A stretch of 64,000 nt of DNA from Pseudocercospora fijiensis CIRAD86 (taxonomy: Eukaryota; Ascomycota; Dothideomycetes; Mycosphaerellales; Mycosphaerellaceae): contig NW_006921534.1 in the NCBI RefSeq assembly GCF_000340215.1, positions 5,200,169 to 5,264,168 of the forward strand, read 5' to 3'. Within the stretch, counting starts at the first letter, position 1. Every line of letters begins with the position of its first letter. The notes under the pieces are model-generated. The model had not been told where the DNA came from. It saw nothing but the letters and a program-made list of their open reading frames with translations, and made no database searches. The position numbers and the translations under genes are program-made. Positions 23,951 to 33,619 of the stretch are shown piece after piece.

Positions 23951-25660
23951 ATGCCGCTAAGAGAGATACGTACGACTACTAGTAAGCCGCTAGTGCGATT
24001 AGACGACGAGATAAATAACTCTACGCTAAAGAAGAAGGTAATCCGCACTCTCGAGAAGACTATTAGTCCGCCGCTAATAAGAAGGAATACTAATATAGCT
24101 TAGTAGGCAAAGGGTAGCTCGAAGTCGAAGAGTAGGTCTTCCGCCGGCAAGAAGAGCAAAGCGACTGCCGACCTAATCGTTAATCTACTAAGCAAGGAGA
24201 CCGTAGCGGCGCCGGCAGAGGAGACTAGCAGTATAGAACTACTAAAATCGGCTAGTTCTTCCTCCGCTTCGACCTCTATATTCTTCTCTTTTAATACTAC
24301 GTAGAAGGCGGCTACTACTACTAGCAGCTAAGCCGCTCTCGCTATAGGCAACGTTCCTATTACTTAACCTAGCTCTTTCTCGGACGAGACCTTCTATTAT
24401 AAAGGATAGTAGACGCTGTTTAATATAACGAAGAAAGGCGTAGTACGGACGATAGCAACGAAGCTAGTAAAGTTCTTATCGGCGAACAAATAAGAGGCTT
24501 AGAACGTATATTCGTAGGTAGCGAAGATAGCGAAGTTAAACGGCTTAGCGGCAATTAATCGTATTATTATTTGTACTAGAGCGGACGGTTAGAAGACGGC
24601 TTTTACTAGCGATTAGTATTAAGCTAGAGATAATATTAATAGCGATAAGGTCTATAGCGAAGCGATAGAGACTAGCAAGGAATTAGCGCTTACCTCGTAG
24701 AAGAATGTCTTTATTAATATCGACTTCTTGTCGAAGCCTAAAGCGATAGTAGTAGCTATGCCTTTAGGCGCTAAGAAGTTAGTTAAACTAGCTTTTAATC
24801 TAACCTTAATTTAGCTTGCTAACGCCGGCGTTATAATAGCTAAATTAGAGGCTTAGAAGCGGTAGGACTATTATATTATTAGAGACTTCTTATATAGTTG
24901 TAAAGACTATCTAAATTATTATAAGGCTAGTAAGTATGCCTGCTTCCGCGATAAGGCCTTAAAGGACTGTAGTAAGAACTACTTTCTATTTTACGAAGCC
25001 GCTACAATTGAGGCTTGTAAAGCTATCTCTTCCAGCGAGTAGAAGCGTAACGAGGTAACTAATAAGCTAGACAATAGGATGCTAGTAAGGATCGAGGTAA
25101 TAGTAATTAAGAGGAAGATTAAGTTGCAGTTCTAGAAAGGCGAGGTTAAGAAGATAAGGGCTCGGCGTAGCAGTAAGAGCGACTCGCCTCGTAAACTAGC
25201 TATTAGTATCGGCTCTTAACCTATTATCCTTAATTCCTTCGGCGACGAGATAAGGCACTTCTTAGATAGCAAGCTGCGTAGATCTAGCACAATTCCTAGC
25301 ACTCTGTACAAAATACCTACTCGCGCTCTTACTAGAACTAGTTTGCGTAACCCTCCGGCGATGCCTCGCAATATTATATAGTCCTCGAAGCTAACTATCG
25401 AATTCTTCTAGTAGGTCGGCTTATAGCGCGGATTTTAGGATTGCGACGAATTACGCCCGTATATCGCTTATTTCGTATCTTCCGGATAGACGCTAGAGAC
25501 TATCTATAATTTAATAAAGGACGACTAGCCGGCGGCACTTAATATAGTAGATAGAATAAGGTTAAGGTTAAAGAAAGCTATCGTCGAGTTTATAAGGAAG
25601 AAACAGGATAAGATTATAGTAGCGGAAGCAGCCGCTACTAAGGAGGGAGAGAATTTCTAA
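23951..25660 (+). pseudogene. accessory ORF relic of the Tc1-like element, unknown function
   Basis: This degenerate frame of about 570 codons starts MPLREIRTTTSKP and is interrupted by TAG/TAA at former Gln or Trp positions. It shows a basic, Ser/Lys/Ala-rich N-terminus, then a mixed region with several Cys (YSCKDYLNYYKASKYACF) and a helical C-terminus (RIRLRLKKAIVEFIRKKQDK). No known domain is recognised. The long single frame, with damage explained only by RIP-type changes, suggests it once encoded a real protein, probably mobilised with the element. Confidence 0.5.
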
Positions 25661-25879
25661 GAATTCTTAGCTTTGTTTAGGCTGCAATCGCTATATATCT
25701 ATAATATATATAAACTTATAATAAGCGGGAGATTCTTACGGTAATAGCACTTATTTTAGCCTATATATAATTAATTAATATAATGCGTTAGCTGTAGAAC
25801 ACTAAGCGCGACAGGCAAAGCTAGCGTTCGAATACATTTATTTGAATCTCTCCGAGCGGCGCTTGCCGCGCGCTAGTAC

Positions 25880-27130
25880 GATTAGTTACATTACTCGAAA
25901 TCTTCGAAGTCTATCTCTTGTTCGCTATCTTCCTCGTTGTCTTCCTTAAACACGCCCTTACTATTACAATATACTATCGACGAGTCGTTAATTATCGACG
26001 GTAAGGTATTCTAAGCCTATTCTATCTATTAGGACTCTTCCGGATCGAGCGCTATTATGTTCTAAGCCGCTCTAGCGGTATATTCGAATTCGGCTAGATC
26101 GTACGGAATATCGACTCTATCGATATTATATTTAGTATAAGCGAACAATCTACGCGCCCTATTACCCCTATACTTATACAAATACTATAGCAAGTAATCC
26201 TAAAAGCCTATAAACTTCGGCAGCTTATCTCTGTAATTTTTAATAACCTTCTTTAGCAGATTAAAGCTGCGGCCTGCCCTCGATCGGGTTTAGATCCGAC
26301 GAATATAGCGGTAGAAATTCGAGGTAATAGCCGGCATCTAGTATCGCCTATTTAACCCTCGCTCTATAGTAGATACTAGCATTATCTATAACAAAGATTA
26401 TCGGCGGACTATCCTTAAGGCAAGGCAAGACTTGTTTAGTTAGCTAGAGGTAGAAACGATTACTATTAATTAATCCTTAGTAAACACGAGTATAAAGCAA
26501 GTAGCCGTATAGCGTAAAGGCCGGCAACACTAACTATCTAACTTCTCGCTTCGCATACTATATATCTATACAGTTTAACCCCTTCGGAGACTATCTATAC
26601 TTACGCTAACTAGTCTTCTAATTACTAGTAGTCTCGTCGATAAATACTAATCGATCTACCGGCTATTTTGCGCACCTAATCGTCTATAAAGCCCTTAAGA
26701 ACGGGTTGCGTTCCTTCGCTTCGCGCCTTACCTCTTTGCGAGTTAAACCTAGCTTCTTCTTTAATACCCTCGTTAGCAACCGCGGCTTAATTACTATACT
26801 ATCGCTACTCTCCGAGATAGGCCTTAATCGTACAAACTCGTCTTAAAGAGCTTGGATTATTTCTAAGAAGTATGCGTCCGGACGGTCTATAAGAAAGCTA
26901 CGCAGGAAGTCTATTTCTTTAGCTAGCATTATCGTATAGTATGCGTTACGAGAAGTGCTAGTTTAAGGCATATATAACTCGCTAAATAGTCGCTACTTAG
27001 CTTAATAACGATAGACTGTCCGTACGGACAATAGCAACTTCGAGAATGCTAGGACCTGCTTAGGAGTTGTGCCTTTGCTAAAGAGATTAACTAATTAGCC
27101 TTACTAGTCGAGATTAATACGTGCCTTCTT
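25880..27130 (-). pseudogene. Tc1/mariner-type DDE transposase relic
   Basis: On the minus strand the catalytic blocks are visible: FIDET with the first Asp at codon 26638, FVIDNAS with the second Asp at 26386, and SSDLNPIE with Glu at 26281. The last spacing is 34 residues, i.e. DD34E, the Tc1 signature. Family features such as KGLNCID and FYL(W)LTKQVLPCL lie between. A frame change just after the PIE motif (near 26275) adds to the RIP stops. The protein is inactive. Confidence 0.82.
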
Positions 27131-27667
27131 AACTATAGCGGCAACAACGATTAGTAATATCTTAGAAGGGTCTATACTACTAGAAAACCGTCGACACGAT
27201 ATCTACGATATATTAGAGGACTAGAGGCATTAGAGGGAGAACAAATAATTCAAAAACCACCAAAATGGCGGTGTGGTTCCTCTCTCGGAGGTGCAGGGTT
27301 CTCCCCGCACCGGCACTGACAAGTTGGAAGGGTTACACAGTATTCTAGGGTCCAAGCTCCGGTTAGATTACGGTATAGTTCTATACTTTTTCCTGTCCAT
27401 CAAGGCATGTTCAGCACTTCTGCTTGACAGCAGGAATGTTCACAAGATCAGGAGAGTACATGTAGGTCAGTCTATGGCAGTCGTCTTCAATCCGTTGTCA
27501 TTCCTTACACATGTCCATTGAGCACTTGACATCCAGCAGTAGAATAATCACCCAATCGTAAACGAGTGCAGGCGGGGCCTCGGAAGCGACGATGCTTCTT
27601 CATCTCTTCTCCGCCTGCGCTCCTCCCTCACCTCCAAGGTTGATTCTCGTAGGTGAACTTGGTAACC

Positions 27668-28804
27668 ATGGCACCGTTGACTCTGACAGAGATCTTTGGC
27701 CATGGCAACAATGCCTACTTCTCAAATGGAAACGTCGACAGATTGGCCTTCTTGCGCATCCAGAACGATCTGCTGGACAAAGCCTCTACGCATCCAACTG
27801 CAAAATACCTTACCTTCCAGGACTTGAACGCATTGAGGCACGAGAATGGCAGCTTCAACTACCTGACCCATCATGATCTTCAGGATTACATCGGGCGACC
27901 CTACTCGAAAGACGAAAAGACTCAAATCCAAGACTTCGACCCGTCTGAACACCATCCGACGCTGGTCTTCCTCGGCCTAGATCTAGAAGACGCAGGTACT
28001 AGCCCGACTGTACAGCTTGGAGCCTATCGAGGAGTTCCGTACTTTGCTTTAGACGTGAGCTCTTCTCACTACGATGGTTTGAAGACCAAGTTGGCGGAGA
28101 AGGGCCAGAAGCACACTCCTACCAGAGTAGATCTTCAGCTTTCACATAATGACTCCGCGATACTCAGTCATGCACGATCCGTACTGGACTGGAATGCTCG
28201 CAATCGATTCTGCAGTGCCTGCGGCGGTCGGACCCTATCGACTCATGGAGGTGCCAAAGTAGTCTGCCCTCCGGTAGATGCCGGAGTCAAGCGCAAGAAC
28301 TGTCCCACCAGAACTGGACTACACAATCAAGCGTTTGCCCGCACAGATCCCACCGTCGTCATTGCTCCCATTTCAGCTGATGCAAAGCGTATTCTCCTTG
28401 GGCGTGGAAAAAGATGGCCTGAGAACTACTTTTCCGCACTTTCGGGCTTTGTCGAACCAGGCGAGTCTCTAGAAGTGGCCACGCGCCGAGAGGCTTTCGA
28501 AGAGACTGGAGTCCGAATCGATCGCGTTCAGATCCATTCATCGCAGCCTTGGCCATATCCCAGTACTCTGCTCATTGGTGCAATGGGGCAATGCGTTCCC
28601 GGCGGAGAAGACATCACGTATCCCGAAAGCGAGCTTGAAGAGGCAAAATGGTTCGAACTGGCTGAGATCGAACATGCCCTAAATGAGGGCGCAAATGCCA
28701 TGTGGGAGCCACCGATCAAGGGCTATGTCGGCCCAAGAGTTCCTCCGCCTCAGCTCATGGCCCACCAGCTGTTGCGAGGAGTACTGCGACTATTTCACAA
28801 GTGA
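27668..28804 (+). CDS. NPY1: NADH pyrophosphatase, Nudix family (NPY1/NUDT12-like)
   Basis: A single exon of 378 aa starts at the ATG in an ACCATGG context at 27668. A zinc ribbon is formed by Cys182, Cys185, Cys200 and Cys212. The Nudix box runs from Gly260 to Val282 with all consensus residues (G-x5-E-x7-REAFEETGV). The subfamily-specific SQPWPYP follows at 292-298, marking NADH/NAD-cap hydrolases. The enzyme splits NADH to NMNH and AMP; the yeast enzyme is peroxisomal and related proteins remove NAD caps from RNA. No classic C-terminal SKL is present (it ends RLFHK), so location is uncertain. The gene begins about 400 bp from the transposon edge and is not RIP-damaged. Confidence 0.95.
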   Translation: MAPLTLTEIFGHGNNAYFSNGNVDRLAFLRIQNDLLDKASTHPTAKYLTFQDLNALRHENGSFNYLTHHDLQDYIGRPYSKDEKTQIQDFDPSEHHPTLVFLGLDLEDAGTSPTVQLGAYRGVPYFALDVSSSHYDGLKTKLAEKGQKHTPTRVDLQLSHNDSAILSHARSVLDWNARNRFCSACGGRTLSTHGGAKVVCPPVDAGVKRKNCPTRTGLHNQAFARTDPTVVIAPISADAKRILLGRGKRWPENYFSALSGFVEPGESLEVATRREAFEETGVRIDRVQIHSSQPWPYPSTLLIGAMGQCVPGGEDITYPESELEEAKWFELAEIEHALNEGANAMWEPPIKGYVGPRVPPPQLMAHQLLRGVLRLFHK

Positions 28805-29240
28805 GCAGCCAAGCACAGGCCTCGACCTTCACTTCACCAACCTTCTCACGGCGAGTCCAGCTCCAGTATCGATCAATACATTATAAATTCTTCAAATAAC
28901 ATTCACCGCTACCCTGAAACGAACACGAGGCTGTGTAGACAATGCTCAAAGAGCTTTCGAGTAGCGAATGAGCCCCAATATCCCTCGTTCCGATATTTTG
29001 CCGCTTCTTGTGCTGCCTGTGGAAGCATTATCTCTTCACGAGCGCGTTACTCGGACACAATGAGTTTGTTCAGAGGGTGCGCTGTTGAAATGGGACGTTC
29101 AAATAGTCCCACTATTCCACCAGAGTGCTTCACCATTCCTCGACACACATCAAAGCGAGAGAAGAAAGATAAACCGATTGCAGAGCACCTTCATCGACCA
29201 CCGCGTCCATATCATCGAGCTACAACAACCTTCAACAGTC
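28805..29240. other. intergenic
   Basis: Between NPY1 and the next hypothetical gene, in the same orientation. No feature was recognised. Confidence 0.4.
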
Positions 29241-29843
29241 ATGCCGAACACCTCGCAAAAGTCTCTTTACCTGCATCCAAACATGCAGTTCACAAAAGTC
29301 ACCGATCTGTCTAACTTCGAGACAAGCATCCATGTCTCTCCTGGCCTACCATTCCACGCCCTCGACTTTGTCTTGCAGCTGCCTGCCCTTCCAGCCGCTC
29401 CGGTAAATCCCCACCCCTCAATCCCGCCAACCGCTGCACGAAAGCGAAACATCCTCACCTCAACCCAAGACAAACCAAAACCCCACCTCCTCCTCCTCCT
29501 CCTCCTCTCTCGCCGCAACCCTCAACCCCTCCCCTCTAACCAGCCTCGCTACATCGACAACGACCTAGTCCTGATCACCCACAACCTCCAAGCAAAACCC
29601 CTCTGGCCATTCATCAAATGGTTTCTGCGTACGTACAAAGTCCTCCGCTTCGTACCAGACCAAGAAGCAGATCGCGTCCGCATCCGAGCCCCCAGATTTC
29701 CCTTCCACAAGCAAGCCTTTGCAGCGCGACTGGCCGGAAATTTGCAGAGCGGTCGATGGTGGGTAGAAGGAGATGAGACGGGTGGGATTGCGGAGACGGT
29801 GGCGTTGGAGGGGTGGAAGATGCTGGAGAGGTTAGCTAAGTAA
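29241..29843 (+). CDS. hypothetical protein, intron call ambiguous
   Basis: Starts MPNTSQKSLYL at 29241. Read through it is 200 aa. A GTAAAT...CTAACCAG stretch at 29403-29543 (141 bp, a multiple of three without stops) has all intron signals, is C-rich and holds a CTC-repeat; removing it gives 153 aa and joins LPALPAAP to PRYIDNDLV. The spliced version reads more like a globular protein (LVLITHNLQAKPLWPFIKW, then FLRTYKVLRFVPDQEADRVRI). No family is recognised. A longer frame upstream to 29085 exists but looks like leader. Confidence 0.55.
   Translation: MPNTSQKSLYLHPNMQFTKVTDLSNFETSIHVSPGLPFHALDFVLQLPALPAAPVNPHPSIPPTAARKRNILTSTQDKPKPHLLLLLLLSRRNPQPLPSNQPRYIDNDLVLITHNLQAKPLWPFIKWFLRTYKVLRFVPDQEADRVRIRAPRFPFHKQAFAARLAGNLQSGRWWVEGDETGGIAETVALEGWKMLERLAK
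29403..29543 (+). other. probable in-frame (3n) intron with CTC microsatellite
   Basis: Donor GTAAAT, acceptor CTAACCAG, pyrimidine-rich interior with a run of CTC triplets at 29488-29508. The length is divisible by three and lacks stops, so retention would add 47 Pro/Leu-rich residues. Confidence 0.6.
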
Positions 29844-30311
29844 GGCATCAGGATGGATTGTGGCGCGCCAGCGAACAGGTTTGGCTGAGATGATGGCGCC
29901 GGGAGCTCGCGAGCCGTGAAAGTCCGCGTACAGTCGACTAGATTTGTGCGCTCGTTACCTCGCATACGGATGCTTGAAAGCGCTGAGCGGGCAAAGAAGA
30001 CTAACAGAACGAGCAGCTCTCCTCCCGTGATTCATGACGAGCAGCCTGATATGTTGGGATCATGACCAGGAGTCTTTTCTGGCACAGCTCCTTTAGTCTT
30101 GAAATGAGTTTTCAGGGAAGGAGTTGGGAGTTTGGATTCTGGATTCTGGATTTTTGCGTTTTTGAGTTGAGTGGAGCAGAAGTTTTGGCAGGAGCGTTAG
30201 TTGATGATGGGCATCTAGTGTAAAGTGCAGGCTACTCAGAAGCAAGCCAATACCGCGCGATCGAAATGCTCTCCCTCGCTGCTACCGCGAACAAGTTCAA
30301 CTCCCTTCCGC
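29844..30311. other. intergenic, convergent 3' ends
   Basis: Contains only short direct repeats (GGATTCT repeats near 30133). No coding signal. Confidence 0.4.
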
Positions 30312-32126
30312 TTATAGCTCTTCGCTGGCCGCACGACCACGAACTGTACGGAACGGGGCCACAACAATCTCCTCGCTAATGTCACTGTCAATGAACACGC
30401 CTGCTTGGGATACATCTTCCTCCTCTGGCTCTTCTTCGTCTTCAAGGTCTTCCTGTGAGGTAACTTCGCTGTCATTCAGCTTCTTTGACGCAATCCTGGC
30501 ACTTCTCCGAAGTCGAGCTGGCGCTTCAGGAAGCATCTCTGCCAGCACTGATTCGGCAAATTCCTCTCGTGCAGTGTCTTCCACAGGCACATGCTCCTCG
30601 GACGAAGGTTCCTGGATCTCCTCTGCCTCAGTCGCAGTCTCTTCTATAACTTCTAGAACCGGGAACTCGTCCAACAGCTGCCACTGGTTGTCTTCGAGAA
30701 GGGCTTTGTTCACTTTGCCTTTCTGCGCATCCTGGAGAGCGGAGTTGAAGTGCTTGAACGCCTTGTAAAGTGTAGCGATGCTTTGGCTTCGATGGTCGCC
30801 CGGAAAATCTGGATACTCGCTGTCGTCGACGATCTTATTGTGCTGTTCCTCGAGCTCAAGATCTTGAATCAGGATGTCGGTGACGCCACGGAGTTCGAAA
30901 AGCGTAGCAAAACCCGGCATGAGTCCTGGATTGGCTTTCTCAAGATTCCATGTAGCACCCAATGACCAATGCAATCGTTTCATCTTCTGGTAGAGTTGGT
31001 CCTGCATGACGACCCGCAGTCTGCGCAGTCTTGGCAGCTTCTTTAGAGCGAGGAAGGCAAGATCAACAAAAGCAACCCCTCCGCTAACGTTCGCATCATA
31101 CTCGATGGTTACGTCTCCGATGGAAGATAGACGTTCGGGACCAAGGGTCAGAATGAATGCAGTCACTTGGGTCGGATAGTAGAAGACGAACGGGGTGTTT
31201 GCGTAGAAGATACCCACGGCTTCGTTGTAGATTTGCTTGCACGCCACCAAGATGGTCAGCGCTGAGGTTGGTGCAACTTGCTGCTCGCCATCTCTGATTC
31301 TCTTTGGAGCGGAGGTCGGAGGTTTCTTCGAAGGATGCACTGGTCCAGGTACGTGCAGTAGTAAATCGTAGACCCGGTTACGCAGCTCTGGTGGCAGACC
31401 AAGAAAGTCGAAGTGCGCCTGCTTTGGCCTCTTGATGCCTTTATCGGCTTTGCTCTTCTTTTGCTTCGTCACTTTCGACTCGACAGGAGGCGCCGCAGTG
31501 ATGCTCGGCAGCACACGTGTAAGGAGGACACCACCCGGAAGTGGGCCGCCTACTTCGCGTCCATTCCCGGAGTTTCGCTTCAAGAATGTAACAGCGGAGA
31601 TGTTGGACAGACGGAGCAAGGCTGTGATACCAGGATATTGTAAGAGCGTTAAGCATTCTTGGGGCGTTAATTGCTCGCCGCTTAGACCAGGGTATCGCCG
31701 CCGAATCTTTTTGTCGCGGCTCCAAACCGACTTCCTCACCATTTCGCGTTCATCGACCTTGATATTCAGCTCCTGCAGTGCTCTCATCTGACGAAGTGGA
31801 CCAAGATTACGAGTCACGTCTGTCGCACTGGGGCTCCAATCGAAGGTGAGCCTGGCAATCAGCCGGGCATGGCGTGGCCACATGTTGCTGGTCAGCTGTC
31901 CGATGTAGGTACTCGGTACATCGAACACGTTTTCGCCAAAGAAGATGGGCGCGGCCTCTCTGTCCAGTCTCTTGGAGACTTGAAGCAGAGCGGGCACTCT
32001 GTGTGGGTAGCCATCAGGTACGCTTAATTGGTTGTATCTCACGGGAGTGATGTTGTCCTCTTCGATTAGGTGAAGTCGGTAGATCCTGTCGCGAATGCTT
32101 CGCGGCAAGTGCCAGAAGTTGGCCAT
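30312..32126 (-). CDS. two-module F-box-like fungal protein, unknown role
   Basis: A single exon of 604 aa starting MANFWHLPRSIRDRIYRLHL. It contains two similar modules of the fungal F-box-like/DUF-type class: an N-terminal one (LPRSIRDRIYRLHL then ALLQVSKRLDREAAPIFFGEN) and a second near residue 245 (FLGLPPELRNRVYDLLL then LVACKQIYNEAVGIFYANT). Each has the pattern of a Leu-Pro helix followed by a K-x-eA-xx-FY segment. The C-terminal 130 residues are acidic (Glu-rich) with a basic RLRRSARIASKK island and are probably disordered. Such proteins are abundant in fungi with largely unknown targets. The ATG is directly abutted upstream by a 12-bp minisatellite. Confidence 0.75.
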   Translation of the reverse strand: MANFWHLPRSIRDRIYRLHLIEEDNITPVRYNQLSVPDGYPHRVPALLQVSKRLDREAAPIFFGENVFDVPSTYIGQLTSNMWPRHARLIARLTFDWSPSATDVTRNLGPLRQMRALQELNIKVDEREMVRKSVWSRDKKIRRRYPGLSGEQLTPQECLTLLQYPGITALLRLSNISAVTFLKRNSGNGREVGGPLPGGVLLTRVLPSITAAPPVESKVTKQKKSKADKGIKRPKQAHFDFLGLPPELRNRVYDLLLHVPGPVHPSKKPPTSAPKRIRDGEQQVAPTSALTILVACKQIYNEAVGIFYANTPFVFYYPTQVTAFILTLGPERLSSIGDVTIEYDANVSGGVAFVDLAFLALKKLPRLRRLRVVMQDQLYQKMKRLHWSLGATWNLEKANPGLMPGFATLFELRGVTDILIQDLELEEQHNKIVDDSEYPDFPGDHRSQSIATLYKAFKHFNSALQDAQKGKVNKALLEDNQWQLLDEFPVLEVIEETATEAEEIQEPSSEEHVPVEDTAREEFAESVLAEMLPEAPARLRRSARIASKKLNDSEVTSQEDLEDEEEPEEEDVSQAGVFIDSDISEEIVVAPFRTVRGRAASEEL

Positions 32127-32129
32127 GTT

Positions 32130-32226
32130 GGCGACGGTGGTGGCGACGGTGGTGGCGACGGTGGTGGCGACGGTGGTGGCGACGGTGGTGGCGATGGTGG
32201 TGGCGACGGTGGTGGCGATGGTGGTG
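32130..32226. repeat. 12-bp minisatellite (about 8 copies) in the 5' leader
   Basis: A tandem array of GGCGACGGTGGT (one copy type has GAT for GAC) ends three bases from the ATG complement of the F-box-like gene, so its transcript would carry ACCACCGTCGCC repeats right before the start codon. The array is open in several frames on both strands, producing Gly/Asp, Ser/Pro and His/Arg repeat ORFs that are probably not genes. Confidence 0.95.
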
Positions 32227-33327
32227 TGCGCTGGACTCGTCCAAATGTCTGTTGGTGTCGTGATGTCGAGGTCATCGGGCTTGAAATGGAAGTGGAGCGG
32301 GTCGCTTTAAAGAGAGAAGTCGCGCGTCTGCCTATGCTTGGCTTGCTGGTCACCTGGAGAAGGAGCGCGAGCGCGAGCGCGTGTTTCCCGCGAATTCGCG
32401 TAAGTGAAGGCAAAGCAGAATTGCAGAGAAAGAACAGTAGTGCTGGCATGTCGCGTTGCGCAGCTCCGACGGATCTAGATTCAATTGCTTTCATCGTGAT
32501 GCACGATGAGATCCGGTGTTGTCGGAGTATGAGACTTGCGGATGAGCCGCTACCAGACAAGCATCCGTACCTCACCGTCGCCAGTCATATGAGGGCTTCA
32601 AATGGTTTCAACGATTATCTGGCGTGATGTCCTGCATCGCAAGACTCGTCGGCACACAAAATTCTCGTCAAGCTTGAACGAGTGTGATGCACGGCAAGCG
32701 CAGACCTTCTCCAGCGTACGGCTCACGAAGAGGCTTCATCACAAGTACGGCCTAGCTGATCCTGTAGCACGCAGCAGAGACATGTCAGCGCTGCTGTGCT
32801 AGAAACACACTCGTCCGTGGTCGGTTGAGATTCGGGCGTAGAGAGAAGTTCCGGGCCGTGTCGGCGAGTCCAGTGAGGCTGAAGGTGTTTCGGACCACGT
32901 CCATTCGTCCATTCATGACCTGTAACGAGCCGGGGACATTCGAATGATGTGACACGGCAATTGTCTCGATTGGGAACGAAGTCGATACAAGATCGAAGGT
33001 CCGATGGGCGATCTGAGCGATGCCTGAGATAGGCGGGCCATGGTGTTTTGTCCAATGCCATGCGTGCTGCATCGCCGTGTAACCGTAGTAGTTCGGGCGG
33101 CCCTGTATGTGAAGATCCCGGCCCGTGACCAAGGATTCTGTAAAAAGGCAATGCTTCGGGAAATGCTTCCTGGCCTGCATTCTGACCGCAGCTGCATTCA
33201 TGAAGCATATTTGAACCGCTCTCGAAGTGTTTCCCCGTACGGCCTGAACGACAGCGTGTGCACGAGTCAGCAAGGTCGCTTTCTCCGCACCTGCAACGGT
33301 ACTGTATCATTCGCACCCTGCTCCAGA
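32227..33327. other. region left of the MULE, uncertain coding content
   Basis: No recognised gene. A minus-strand frame (stop at 32723) is open across the MULE target site when the element is removed (see findings); overlapping frames in this GC-rich stretch make this weak. Confidence 0.4.
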
Positions 33328-33336
33328 GGCATGACC
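33328..33336. repeat. 9-bp target-site duplication of the MULE (left)
   Basis: GGCATGACC immediately precedes the element and is repeated exactly at 36512-36520 on its other side; 9 bp is the usual MULE duplication size. Confidence 0.9.
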
Positions 33337-33386
33337 CTTGGTTACTTCCCCGAGCCCCAGCTGGCTGCCCGAGCCCCAGTAGATTA
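33337..33386. repeat. MULE terminal inverted repeat, left
   Basis: 50 bp, perfect inverse match to 36462-36511. It contains a direct repeat of CCGAGCCCCAG spaced by CTGGCTG. Confidence 0.95.
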
Positions 33387-33619
33387 AGACCTAGCACCAA
33401 TATGGAATCGCCTTGTCGTCGATTACGTGCTGTTTCCACCTGTTTTCAGACATAGCTGTTCTTAGTTAGTGTTGTTAACAGTCGCGCCCGGGTACGCGTA
33501 CCAAATATCGCATTTCTATTATTTCTATTAGAATACGTGTTTCTATTATCTTTCTTAATATAATAGCTTAATCTCTATCGTATAAGGCCTATATAGACGA
33601 TTTCCTCGCTAAAGACGAT

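Larger units (their letters stand above)
23831..27268. mobile_element. Tc1/mariner-like element with two convergent ORFs, RIP-degraded
   Basis: A RIP-saturated block lies between the MFS gene and NPY1. Its edges carry similar sequences in opposite orientation: CACTTTTACGTGGTTTTTA at 23835-23853 and the reverse complement of the stretch near 27251-27268 (GCCATTTTGGTGGTTTTT), a probable imperfect terminal inverted repeat. Inside are a + strand ORF relic (about 23951-25660) and a minus-strand transposase relic (about 25880-27130). Typical Tc1/mariner elements have one ORF, so either this is a two-gene element or two elements abut. Exact ends and the TA target site were not fixed. Confidence 0.7.

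Noticed and set aside
32130..32226. CRISPR-like array
   Set aside because: The repeats are contiguous 12-mers without spacers, in a fungal 5' leader.
32066..32627. Gly/Asp and Ser/Pro repeat ORFs on both strands
   Set aside because: Openness comes from the 12-bp minisatellite; no flanking protein features.
32785..33273. 162-codon minus-strand ORF as an independent gene
   Set aside because: Overlaps a longer competing frame and has no domain; evidence is insufficient for either.
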